64,000 bases of DNA from NCBI GenBank assembly GCA_037127255.1, contig JBANSL010000013.1, positions 12,110,688-12,174,687 on the forward strand, written 5' to 3'. Below, one piece after another: positions 20,415 to 29,724 of this stretch; position 1 is the stretch's first letter; the number at the start of each line of letters is the position of its first letter. This DNA comes from Persicaria tinctoria (lineage: Eukaryota > Streptophyta > Magnoliopsida > Caryophyllales > Polygonaceae). Made by a program: the position numbers and the translations under genes. The notes beneath the pieces are model-generated. The model was not told where the DNA came from. It saw only the letters and a list, made by a program, of their open reading frames with translations, and made no database searches.

Positions 20415-21240
20415 CTGCAGTAGCTTGGAGATCCACTTCCATGAAGAGGCAGCTAAGCAAACCCTAGAAAGTAATCCCGAGCTGAACATCGAAGGAACAC
20501 GAATTTAGATCCAAAAAAAACACCGCGACGAACTCGCTTCATCGAACAGAGATTGGAAGTAGAAATTGAAGATTAAAAGCAAGAAATTACCAGGAAAATC
20601 ATCCGTCTGCAGATGGAGGCTTTTCAGTACCTTAAAAAACAATGAAACGGAGAGCACACAGCCATGGCGAGGCATCAGATCGGACCGTGATTTGCCTCCC
20701 TCCACTGAAATCTGGAAACGGAGAGCACGCAGCTATGTCAAGGTCGTAATTTGCGCCATCAGATCGGACCTCCTTCCTCCGTCGCCGCTTCTCCGCCGGT
20801 GGAATCAAAGTCGATTGCTCCCCGATCTAGTAACTTCATCATCTTCCTCCTCTTCCTTCTATCATACTCGCTTCCCGACGCATTCAGAATCCTCCCCTGC
20901 GGACGATCGTTGTCGGACGATGCTCTGGCGATTGCTCCCGATCTGATCTCGAAGAACCGCTCGATCTTCTCCTCCTCCGAGATCCCATCATCCGCCACCG
21001 CGTCTGCCATCCGCCACCTCTCGAGAGGGACGGAAATCTGGAAAGCGATGAGGAGGACCCCCATGGGAGAGAAAGATCGAGAGGAGGAGCACCGGGAGAG
21101 AGATTTGAGAGTAGTGGGTAATTTTGATTTGAGATTAGGGTTACAAGGTAATGTATAGTTTTGGTAATTTTTACAAAACGCCTATACTTTTCTAATTTGG
21201 TCGAAAATTTGCGCATTTTGCGCAAATTTTCTCAAACTAA
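20415..21240. other. flank of the KNOX fragment, GC-rich open stretch, unrecognised
   Basis: Long overlapping ORFs exist on both strands (for example minus 21064-20759 and plus 20751-21158) in GC-richer DNA. I recognise neither, and strand choice cannot be made by eye. It could be another captured first exon. A short direct repeat (CGGAGAGCAC...CATCAGATCGGACC) occurs at 20650-20690 and 20718-20770. The stretch ends in a 29-bp palindrome. Confidence 0.35.
21203..21231. repeat. 29-bp palindrome, possible element terminus
   Basis: The arms GAAAATTTGCGCA and TGCGCAAATTTTC are perfect reverse complements around a TTT spacer. The outer arm resembles the GGGAAATTTGC sequence at 7914 and MULE-type ends in general. 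Confidence 0.6.
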
Positions 21241-21896
21241 AAGGTAACACAAAATCAAGTGATATATATTATTGATCACCGGCAACAAATATTCACGTGT
21301 ATTTACAAGCTAAACCTAGTTTGTACAACATTTCAATTGTTCAACAACTCAAGGAGCATCGTTGGTAGCCATCGACAACTTAAACCAACACATTGGACAA
21401 GAGTTAGGAATAAAGGAATAAACCTTTTTCTCTATAGGCCTTGTTCTTTCAACGATGACTGTTTGAAGAATTCCAATCAAGTAGTGGCGTGGCCGACATA
21501 CAGTGACGCTTGCATCTCCCTCGCTCCTCGCCGCTTGCAATTTGCAATGAGCTCCGTTACCTTGATCGACGACGGACGGCGGCGACAAAGTTTCTCTTGA
21601 TACCCCAGCCCCGAATCCGGCCTTGTTCTGCTTCCTTGTTTTGGTAGTTTTAGATCGTGGGAGAGAGAGCTTCTCTAGAGAAGGGGAGAGAAAGAAAACA
21701 GGTCCTTCAGTTTTTTCAGAAAGAAATAGGGAGTGAAGGGCAAAAACGAAAATGCTGAAAAAAATTAGAGAAGGCTCCACATGGATATCCTCTCTACTCT
21801 CCAAAACACTCAGCTTTAAGATATAGGAGAATTAAAAAAAATACTACTGTAGTTTTTACCGCTAGAATATTAATATTATAATATTTACCATTCTGA
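21241..21896. other. intergenic, no supported gene
   Basis: A minus-strand ORF of 151 codons (21804-21349) has no recognisable family and its composition is not distinctive. Nothing else stands out. Confidence 0.3.
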
Positions 21897-22237
21897 GGCC
21901 TCGTTTGGTTAGTCAATTAAAAACACAGGAAGTTAAAAAACCTAGGAAGTAGGATATATTCCTGTATTTGGTTGACAGAATGATACAGGAATTCAACTTC
22001 CCAGGAATTTCAATTCCTACAAATCGTAGGAAGTTCACTTACCTAGGAGGGACTAGGTAAGTTCAACTTCCCCCATTTTTTAACATGAATTTATTTATTT
22101 CCCTCTTTATATCACTAAAAACCAAAATTCAACCAAACAACTTTGTTTAATTCATGGGAAGTGCATTTTACGGGAATTCAATTCATGGGAAGTAAGTTCC
22201 CGGGAATTGTACTTCCCGCATTCAACCAAACGAACCC
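21897..22237. mobile_element. MITE, PIF/Harbinger-like, 341 bp (same family as 6904-7254)
   Basis: Ends GGCCTCGTTTGGTT and (reverse complement of right) GGGTTCGTTTGGTT match at 12 of 14 positions. Flanks are TGA and TAA, a decayed 3-bp duplication. The interior shares GGACTAGGTAAGT and AACTTCCC phrases with the first copy. Confidence 0.7.
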
Positions 22238-22499
22238 TAAAACTAAAACTACTTGGATTGATTTGAAAACGTCAAGGTGGAGTGGAGTGGAGTAACAATT
22301 TACATTCCCACGACCAAAAAAGGGCCAGGCGCCCTTTTTCATCATGATTAGAATTGGCCAAAGGCCAATTTGCTAAACTAGACCAAAAAACGGGCCTATT
22401 TGCTAAACTAGACTAGTAGCCCAAAAATTGGCCCAAAATACACTTTCTACCCCCATGCCAATTAAATTGCCGGTTTTTTTAACTGTTCATAACCGGTTG

Positions 22500-22714
22500 T
22501 AGTGGGTGAGTAATTGGGAAATTAAAAGGAGGAGGGAGGGAGAGAGACGGTTACATTTCTTCAAAACCGAAAGGCGACGAAGACAGATAGAGAGGAGGCG
22601 AAAGGAGGAGGCGACAGAGAGAGAGGAGGCGACAGAAAGAGAGACGGAGAACCGGTTGAAGAAGAAGGCCACCAGTCACAGCCAGGGAGGAGAAGGTTGA
22701 AGACCTTGACAAAG
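22500..22714 (+). other. purine-rich 5' leader exon of the DUF1985 gene (inferred)
   Basis: A GA-rich stretch ends in GACAAAG followed by the strong donor GTAAGC (22715). An acceptor GTGTTGCAG at 23476 precedes the first candidate ATG (23504). This fits a non-coding first exon and a 762-bp leader intron that contains several TTGGTAGGA motifs. Transcription start unknown. Confidence 0.45.
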
Positions 22715-23503
22715 GTAAGCAACTGTGGAGTTTTTTCTTGAAGTTGCGAAATTGGGGTAATGGGAGTGCGGTTTTCTGAAGGATTTGAGACGAATTTGGG
22801 GTAGATGCATAGCAGTAGAGGAGGAATGAAGTAGGAGGGGTTAGGGGTGCCATTGTGAGTCGATTTTGGGGAGGCGGGTTCGATTAGGGTTTGAGGGTGT
22901 CGGGAAAAGGATTGGGGTAGCAGATTTCGTAGGACCGGATAACGAAATTGGCACGATAAAATTGAACATCTGGTATGCCGAGTGGGATGAAGGAATTTTT
23001 GGTTGATTGGTTTTTAATGTTGAAACCGTAAGCGCCCACCAAGTGTTTGATGAAATGCCTAAAAATAAGATGAATAAATGGTGATTTGGTTTTGGTTAAT
23101 CTCATTGCCTATATGCTGTGTTGTTAAAGACGTAAAATGAAGAAAACAAGTAAGACATGTTGGTATGACAGAGTAGGTGTTTGCCTATATGTTTGAAACT
23201 TAATGTGTGAATTACTTGTTGGTTAAATGCCTAGATGTATGATGAATTGTTGGTCATTTGCTGTTGGTGTTGGTGAATTACTTTGGCTATCTCTTGGGTT
23301 GGGAAAGAGGTAAAATGAACCAAACTTGCATGAAATTCGAAAATGGTAGGACAGAAAAATATAGCAGAGTTGGTAGGAAAATAATAATCTATTGGTAGGA
23401 AACAAATACACTGTTGGTAAGATAAAAGTTGGTGATCTGAATGTCTGAATGCATGTGTGTGGTGATTGTGTTGCAGGTAACCTTTGTGCAACAACCATAA
23501 AAA

Positions 23504-26500
23504 ATGACAAAGGCCGGGAAGAGGAAAGTAAAGGCAGGACCAAGCAGCCAGGGGATAAGGACACTGAGAAAGTTCCCTTGTTTTGGTAGTTATGCTTGGG
23601 AAAAAAATTTCGAACCTAAGAGTGTTACATGTGTTGCAGGCTGTCTTAGCTGTGGCGAAGAAGGACCACTTCAGTGGCAGGGCGCTATCACATGGCAGTT
23701 TAGACCTCCTGGACGGTCTTGACTTAGCCATCGACCGTGATGATGTGAAGTCCCTGACGAAGAGCCAATTCGGAGGCATAGTGAGGATGGGGTCGAGGAA
23801 CAAGTTCGCCGCACAGTTGGTGCACTTTTGCCTCCTGTGGCAGCTGAAGACCCGGAAGCAACACGAGACGTGGTACTCCATCCAGGGGCATCATGTGCGA
23901 TTCTCGCTCCACGAGTTCGCGTTGATAACGGGGCTAAACTGCGCACCACCCCCTAGGGATGTGATGGAGGGGGATCACAAAGACGCCATATACCAGCTGT
24001 TCAAGAAAGAGAAGGTAAGTCTGAAGGATTTGGAGAGAGCTTGGGAGCACGAAAAACAGACGGACTCGGGCTCCCTAATGAAGAAGTACAAGCTTGCCCT
24101 CCTAGTCATTGTGGAGGGCATTCTTTTCGGATTGGAGAAGAAGACACAAATTAGAGGGTGGGTGGTTAAGCTGCTGTTGGAGGACACTACGCGATTTCTG
24201 GAATTTCCTTGGGGACGCCTTGTGTACGAGAGGCTACACGAGAGCCTGGCCGGGACGTTGAAGGACTTGGTGGCTGCAAAAGCTCACCTGAAAGATAGGC
24301 CAACGTACGCGCTCTACGGGTTCCCCATGGCATTCCAGGTTAGTTAAGTTCTGAAAAAAGCCTCAACCCCTTGCCATTTCAGATTATGTGTGACTGTGTG
24401 GAATGCCAATAAGGCAATTATATCATGCCAATAATATATGTCTATCTTACCAGAGATATGAAGTTGACATGGAAACTGTGTATTTCTATCTTACCAAATC
24501 TATGAAGTTGTCATGCAAACTGTGCAATAATAGCTTACCCAAATTTATCATATTGTATTTGCAGTTGTGGGTGTACGAGACCTTCCCTGAGATTGGTAAT
24601 CATTTTGGCCGCAACATCGACGAGACCATGATGGTAGAGATGGGGACCAGGTTCAGGGAGCTTGAGGAGAAGGTCACTGAAGTTTCGAGAGAATGCAAGC
24701 AGGTGTTATCAGAGAGGACCGGCAAGGGAAAGGTATGTGATTTATTGTACATCATATGTGCAATTGGTAGGATAATATTTCTGTGTTGGTAAACCATTCT
24801 AAGCCTTATGGTATGACATACATGTATAATTGGTAGGATCCTGTTGATGTATTTGATGACGATGTTGAGAAGGTTGATGAGAGAGATTTGGACAAGGTTG
24901 TGCACGACGTGGTTGACAAGGCTGAGAAGGTTGAGGAAAGGGCGGAGGAGAAGGAAGAGATGACTGCTGATGACCAGGGGTCGGTCAAGCAGGGACAGAA
25001 CGTTGAGGATAACACGGCGGAGAAAGAAGAGCTGAACTCTGATCTGAAGGGGCAGGGCATGTGCACTGGTGAGGACGTTGAGGAAAAGGCAGTTGTAGAG
25101 GAGGCAAAGGAGGGTGACGAGGGCAAGGACGATGGAGAGAAGGTGGTGCAGGCTGAGGAACAGATTAAGAAGGGCAAGGAGCATGTCAAAGAAGCTGCAG
25201 GGGAGGGTTCCAAGGGTGAGTCTGATGCGGACGATGCGGAGGAAAAGGTAAACCTTACTTATTGGTAGGATAGTCTGACCCTGTTGGTAAGACAAAAGGT
25301 GAGTTTTGGTATGATATAAAAGACAGTTGTATTTTGGTCAGATATAATAACCCAGTTAGTAGGATATATTTACCCTTTTGGTATAATATTGAATCTGTTT
25401 TGGTAGGATAATGAGAGCTGTTTGAACATAACTGGGATGTGTTTGACTGTTAGGAGACAAAGCTGGAGCCTAGGAGAGGCAAGCGTGACAGGAAGATCAC
25501 ATCAAAGCTAGGGGACTGCGTGGTTACTCAGCCCGCTAAGCGGGCCAAGAAGGGGGCAAAGTCATCGTGTCCAACCACCGACGCAGCTGCGGAGGGGATG
25601 GTCACTAATAAACAGAGAGACGACTTCTTGGCCTGGCTCCTGAAGTTCCCCGCGCAGGTTAAGGGCCCAGACGGGTTCCAATTGAATAAGGAGTTCTTCA
25701 ACAACCTAATATCACCCGGCGTATGGCTTTCCACCGAGGTACGCAAACTTCTGTCCTGTAACGCATGTTTCCTTATTCACTTACGTCATGGGACAAGCCC
25801 TCACGGGAATTTGGAACGTACCTCTTAACGCAGCACCTCCAGCAGTCACTGGTCTTAGTCCGGAAAGCATTGGATGCCCGGGAGGGTGACAGCAAGTCCG
25901 GTGTCGTCGTGGTGGACCCATACTGGCAGGAAGCCGTGGTGAAGCAGTTGGACACTGTTTCCGGCGATGTCAGCCGCATTAACCAGCGCAATGTGTCCAA
26001 GGTGCTTCTGAGGTACTTCTCAGGGACACTGCCGGACCCCCACGGGAGGACATGGTCGGTGGCCAACGCGAAGATATTAGCTCATTGGTTGTACAAGGCG
26101 AAGCACTGGATTGGGCTCGTCATCGACCTCGTAAAGTGGAACATAGAAGTGCTCGACTCTGATTGGTACCAGATAAAGGAGAAGGATCTTCAAGCCCACC
26201 TCGAGCCTGTTGCGAAGCTGATACCGGTGGTGATGCAATTTTCTGCCGAGCTCCGGGGTCAGGCACACAGTGGATGTCCCCAACCCATTCACCATAACTC
26301 GAACCGCCAAGATCCCTAGGAACGAAACTTCGTAAGTTTCTCTTTACTGTTGGGTTATGTACGTCTACTAATATTGGTAGGATACAATAGGCCTTTTGGT
26401 AGGATATATTACACTTAATGGTATGATAAGATGACATAAGTGGTAAGACGTAAATAACTTATGCTGGTTGTTACTTCCTTCACGTGCAGAGGTGACTATG

Positions 26501-26628
26501 GGGCATACGTTATCAGGACTATCCAGCTGGTGGCAGAGGGCGTGGAGACATTCGAGACCGTCAACGACAAATATATTGCTCCCTACCGCCAGTATTTGGG
26601 GCTCTCCATCCAGCGCCACGAATTGTAG
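23504..26628 (+). CDS. DUF1985 + Ulp1-like (C48) protein, VANC/Kaonashi type, six exons, probably decayed
   Basis: Candidate exons: 23504/23592-24338, 24565-24732, 24837-25247, 25454-25738, about 25799-26331 and 26490-26628; borders are GT-AG and phases agree except as noted. Exons 1-2 give a DUF1985 domain (FAAQLVHFCLLWQLKTRK, FSLHEFALITGLNC, YALYGFPMAFQ|LWVYETFPEIG). Exon 3 is an acidic Glu/Lys/Asp linker. Exons 4-6 resemble a Ulp1/SENP cysteine protease: HWIGLVIDL holds the His and VLDSDW the Asp. At the nucleophile position SGDYGAYVIR has Tyr (26497-26499) where Cys is expected, and the usual Gln before it is also missing. Two frame changes are needed, near 23560-23590 and near 26250-26270. 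ATG 23504 follows a good acceptor; ATG 23592 lies in the DUF1985 frame. Exon 5's start is the least certain. Protease activity is unlikely; a DNA-binding or anti-silencing role is inference. Confidence 0.75.
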
Positions 26629-27074
26629 GTCTCTCCTGTTTGTGAAGACATGCTCTCCTGTTTGTAAAGACATTCTCTCATGGTTTGGACACTTGTGTTA
26701 GTTTCAAAACTAATGTTGTTTGTAGTTTCAAAACTTATGTTGTTCCCGGTTGGTAGGATGTTTTGTGATTGTAATGGTTAAAACTGGTATTTATGGTTCA
26801 CGTTAATTAGTTCCTGCTTACACCCAATGTTCATTCTTGTTTTCTATTGCGGGTAAGTTTACGTTTGCATGACTGTTATAAGTGGTAAGCTTATACGAAA
26901 CTATTGGCAAGATAAAATGACACTCTTGGCATGATATAACTAAACATTGTTGAGGATGTCAATTGCAGTTAAGTTGAGAATGAATTGGTAAGATAAAGAA
27001 AATGTGTTGGTCGGATAGGTTTTAACTATTGGGTAGATAAATAGAGGATAGTGGTAGGATTATAAAGGAAATAC

Positions 27075-27986
27075 TTAACAGAAACGATAATTCATGTGAC
27101 TGTGGCCAAAACATGCGAAGGGTAGGTCGTCCACATCATCGTCGGAGTCCACGATCACCACTTGCTTTCCGCGTCGAATGGCATCGGACCTGCTCACGTC
27201 ACCACCCTTCTCTAGTTCATCCATTTCGTGAAGCTGTCCCACATCATCGCCCTGTCCTACCATTATGTTGTTATCCATCCTACCAACACCGTCCTCCTGT
27301 CCAACCATTTTGTTGTCATCCATCCTACCAACTCCGTCTAAATGTATACCGCTCCCAGCAAGCTCATCCTGCATCCCACTGACGCTGTCCTTTGCAGTCG
27401 GACAACACTCTCCCTCCCCCGCTACACACTGATCACACAGGCAGGTCCCTCCAGTTTCGCTGCTAAGGTCGTCCAACTTCCCTTTCTCCTCGATGGAGCC
27501 TCGAACCTTCTCATCCGCCCCTCCGCCTCCATCAAGACCATCCTCGAAGTCTTCCTGCGTGGTGGGAGGCCCGGTTAGGAGTGTTTCCCCTGGGATGGGA
27601 GACGAGAGGTCCTCAGCCCATGAGTCGGAGTTCTCCGACTCATGTTCTTTGGATGTTGTGGAAGGGGTTGTCGTTTTCATCCTTAAGGTGGCGTGCAGTG
27701 CGATTGGCCAGGCTCGTGCACCAGATTCAGTGTTGTAGAACTTGTAGGCTTCTAGGTCATCGTCGTCCTTGACCTGAATCGGAGTGGCCCGCCCCATCGA
27801 AGGAGGGAGGTAGGTGAACTCAATGTCGTACAATATCATGTCCACGTCGAATTTGGAAACAATTTTCTCCTTTAATTGGGCGTAACCAATATTCTGTGCC
27901 ACCACTATTGCTGCAGTACGTGCCTCTCCCTTGAACACCAAGCTCCCACTCCCGGGAGCCCACCAACCGCCGCACACGACGTTCAT
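27075..27986 (-). CDS. MuDR-transposase N-terminal-like protein (PB1-like domain plus acidic repeats), 303 codons
   Basis: The first 95 residues (MNVVCGGWWAPG, YAQLKEKIVSKFDVD, IEFTYLPPS, PIQVKDDDDLEAYKFY) resemble the PB1-like domain found at the N-terminus of plant Mutator transposases. The rest is acidic and low in complexity, with a Cys cluster (CLCDQCVAGEGECC). The zinc-finger and DDE domains of a transposase are absent. Residues about 220-255 contain repeats of VGRMD and MVGQ, encoded by GTTGGTAGGATGGAT and ATGGTAGGACAG, in other words by the element's own dispersed motif. The gene runs towards the DUF1985 gene. The ORF is open with an ATG about 1.1 kb inside the right end, so it may be a truncated vanA-like gene or a derived protein. 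Confidence 0.65.
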   Translation of the reverse strand: MNVVCGGWWAPGSGSLVFKGEARTAAIVVAQNIGYAQLKEKIVSKFDVDMILYDIEFTYLPPSMGRATPIQVKDDDDLEAYKFYNTESGARAWPIALHATLRMKTTTPSTTSKEHESENSDSWAEDLSSPIPGETLLTGPPTTQEDFEDGLDGGGGADEKVRGSIEEKGKLDDLSSETGGTCLCDQCVAGEGECCPTAKDSVSGMQDELAGSGIHLDGVGRMDDNKMVGQEDGVGRMDNNIMVGQGDDVGQLHEMDELEKGGDVSRSDAIRRGKQVVIVDSDDDVDDLPFACFGHSHMNYRFC

Positions 27987-29132
27987 ACATACCCTATCAC
28001 CTGGGGTACGCCACGGGAATAGAGGATCAGCCTAGGGGGTAGTTCTGATATAGGAAAGAGGAACAACTACAAAGGAAAGGTACAAGATGACTTACCCATC
28101 GCTGCCACTGCCACTCACAATATTGTTGCACTTTTCTTGGAATGGAAAGACAGTTGAACACTATTGGTAGTCCAGACCTGTACTTTTGGTAGGATGACAA
28201 CTGTATCGTTTCCTCGGATCCACGTGTGCCTTTTCCCCCGTCCTTACCAACTCTCTCGAGATCATCCTCTCAAGTTTATATATGTGCTTGGGGAACACCC
28301 ATCAATGCAATGATTGCATTTTCCCCTCATAAATGTTCCCCCCTTCCCCCAAATGAAGAACCCCGTTTTGGCGCCAAAATTACACTGACAACCCGCCAAA
28401 ACAGGTTCGGTCAATCCGTTCCAAATTTCTCCAAATTTTCAGGTATGGTAAGACATTTTAAGCCTATTGGTAGAATAACTATATGCTATTGGTTAGATAA
28501 TTGTACCATATTGGTCAGACAGATGCTCTCCCTCTTCCCCCAATGAAGAACCCTGTTTTGGCGCCAAAATTACACGGATATCCCGCCAAAATCGCTATGG
28601 ACATCCCCCTCCATATTATCACCAAAATTACAATGTATGGTAGGATAAGTTTGTCCTATCGGTAAGACACATGTATTCTATTGGTAAGATATTTGTCCTC
28701 TATTGGTAAGCCAACCGTTTCCAGTTCCCAAAAATGAAGGTGATGCTTTGCCCTCAACTTTCCACCCGTCTCCTATGTTGACTCCCTTTTTTGCAGAGCA
28801 TTTAATAAGGAATGACACCCATCAATCAAGATTTCTTAATGGTTGATTGACACCCTTAATTCAATCATTGAAATTTCCCCTCATAAATGCCCCCCCCATT
28901 TTTCTACTTTATTTGAGCCACACACCATGTCCAGCTCCTCCCCCTCCTGATTTCTGTTTTGAGGAAATGATGGAGCTACAGTGCAGATCTCCCCTTCACC
29001 TGCTACCTCCACTGCCGGTTGGATTTTTGCATTTGCAAAAATACACTACTTTCTACCCCTAGCAAATTTTTTAGGTACATGTCTAGTTTAGCCAATAGGC
29101 CCATTTTTTGGTCTAAACACTACCATTTCCTC

Positions 29133-29660
29133 TTGGCCAAATTACCAAATTGGTATAAAAATTGTACTAAAAACGATAAATTGTTATAAAAAAAAGACTT
29201 AAAACGACAAATAGGTATAAAAAATAATATCAACGCGTCAAATTGGTATATTTTCCTTAAAATGTTTTTTTATATAAATTAAGTTAATTTATACCTCTTA
29301 ACCTATTTACATTTAAAATATAAAAAATTAACAGAATTTGCATTCTATTTTTTAATATTTTAAGTTTTATATTTAAATTTCATACTAAATCTATTTGAAT
29401 TATATTTTTTCAAAAAATATATTTTTTTTAAAAACTTGATTGGTATATCGGTACTACTTCTCCCCTTTTATTATTGAAAATGTTTATAAAGTTTATAAAT
29501 ATTTTTTTATAGATTAATTTTTAATTAAATTCAAAATAATTTTATAAATCATTAATAATATTCTTGATTTTTAATAATTCATGTTAAAGATAATGTAATA
29601 TTTTATTCAATTTGTAAACACCTAGATTGTATAAACTCCACTTGTGATGTGATACCCCCC
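29133..29660. other. AT-rich spacer upstream of receptor-like-protein gene 2
   Basis: Very AT-rich, no ORF of interest. Contains AAATTGGTATAAAAA repeats at 29147-29250. The promoter of the next gene presumably lies here. Confidence 0.5.
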
Positions 29661-29668
29661 TATATATA
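29661..29668 (+). promoter_or_regulatory. TATA box of receptor-like-protein gene 2
   Basis: TATATATA lies 57 bp before the ATG at 29725 and follows a CCCCCC stretch. A start of transcription near 29692 would leave a leader of about 30 nt. The position fits a plant core promoter. Confidence 0.55.
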
Positions 29669-29724
29669 GCATTGCATACCCCGCAATCTAATTCAAAGCT
29701 ATCCACCCTTGGAATTAAAGTTTG

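Larger units (their letters stand above)
23160..28710. repeat. dispersed TTGGTAGGATA motif, about 40 copies
   Basis: Consensus TTGGTA(G/A)GATA with variants such as TTGGTATGATA and TTGGTCAGATA. Dense clusters: 23343-23425, 25258-25410 (eight copies about 25-30 bp apart), 26372-26450, 26870-27060, 28155-28195, 28440-28525 and 28630-28710. Copies in inverse orientation lie in the intron at 24405-24530. The motif is absent or rare in the DUF1985 gene exons, dense in its introns and flanks, and appears as coding repeats in the minus-strand ORF. Spacing is irregular and copies diverge, so it is neither a tandem satellite nor a CRISPR. Confidence 0.88.
22363..29132. mobile_element. MULE-like element carrying a DUF1985/Ulp1-like gene and a dispersed motif array, 6.8 kb
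   Basis: The ends are inverted: AGACCAAAAAA(C/T)GGGCC followed by TATT(T/G)GCTAAACTAGAC occurs near 22380-22415 on the plus strand and near 29115-29080 on the minus strand. TTGGCCAAA flanks both sides (22354-22362 and 29133-29141), a perfect 9-bp match and the MULE duplication length. TTGGCCAA is itself palindromic, so it could be part of the terminal repeat instead. Inside are a plus-strand six-exon DUF1985/Ulp1-like gene, a minus-strand ORF resembling a MuDR transposase N-terminus, and about 40 copies of TTGGTAGGATA. No DDE transposase domain is seen, so the copy is non-autonomous for transposition. The arrangement recalls Kaonashi and VANDAL MULEs. Confidence 0.8.

Noticed and set aside
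7914..21231. One large MULE spanning 7.9-21.2 kb
   Set aside because: The two ends look alike but no 9-bp duplication (TTTTACATT versus AAACTAAAA) and too little shared terminal sequence. Kept only as a low-interest idea.
24600..25295. Minus-strand ORFs of 231 and 135 codons
   Set aside because: Antisense of the acidic linker exon and of motif-bearing introns of the DUF1985 gene; no recognisable domain.
25258..25410. CRISPR-like regular spacing of TTGGTAGGATA
   Set aside because: Eukaryotic context, repeat only ~11 bp, diverged copies, uneven spacing and no cas genes. It is a dispersed motif in an intron.
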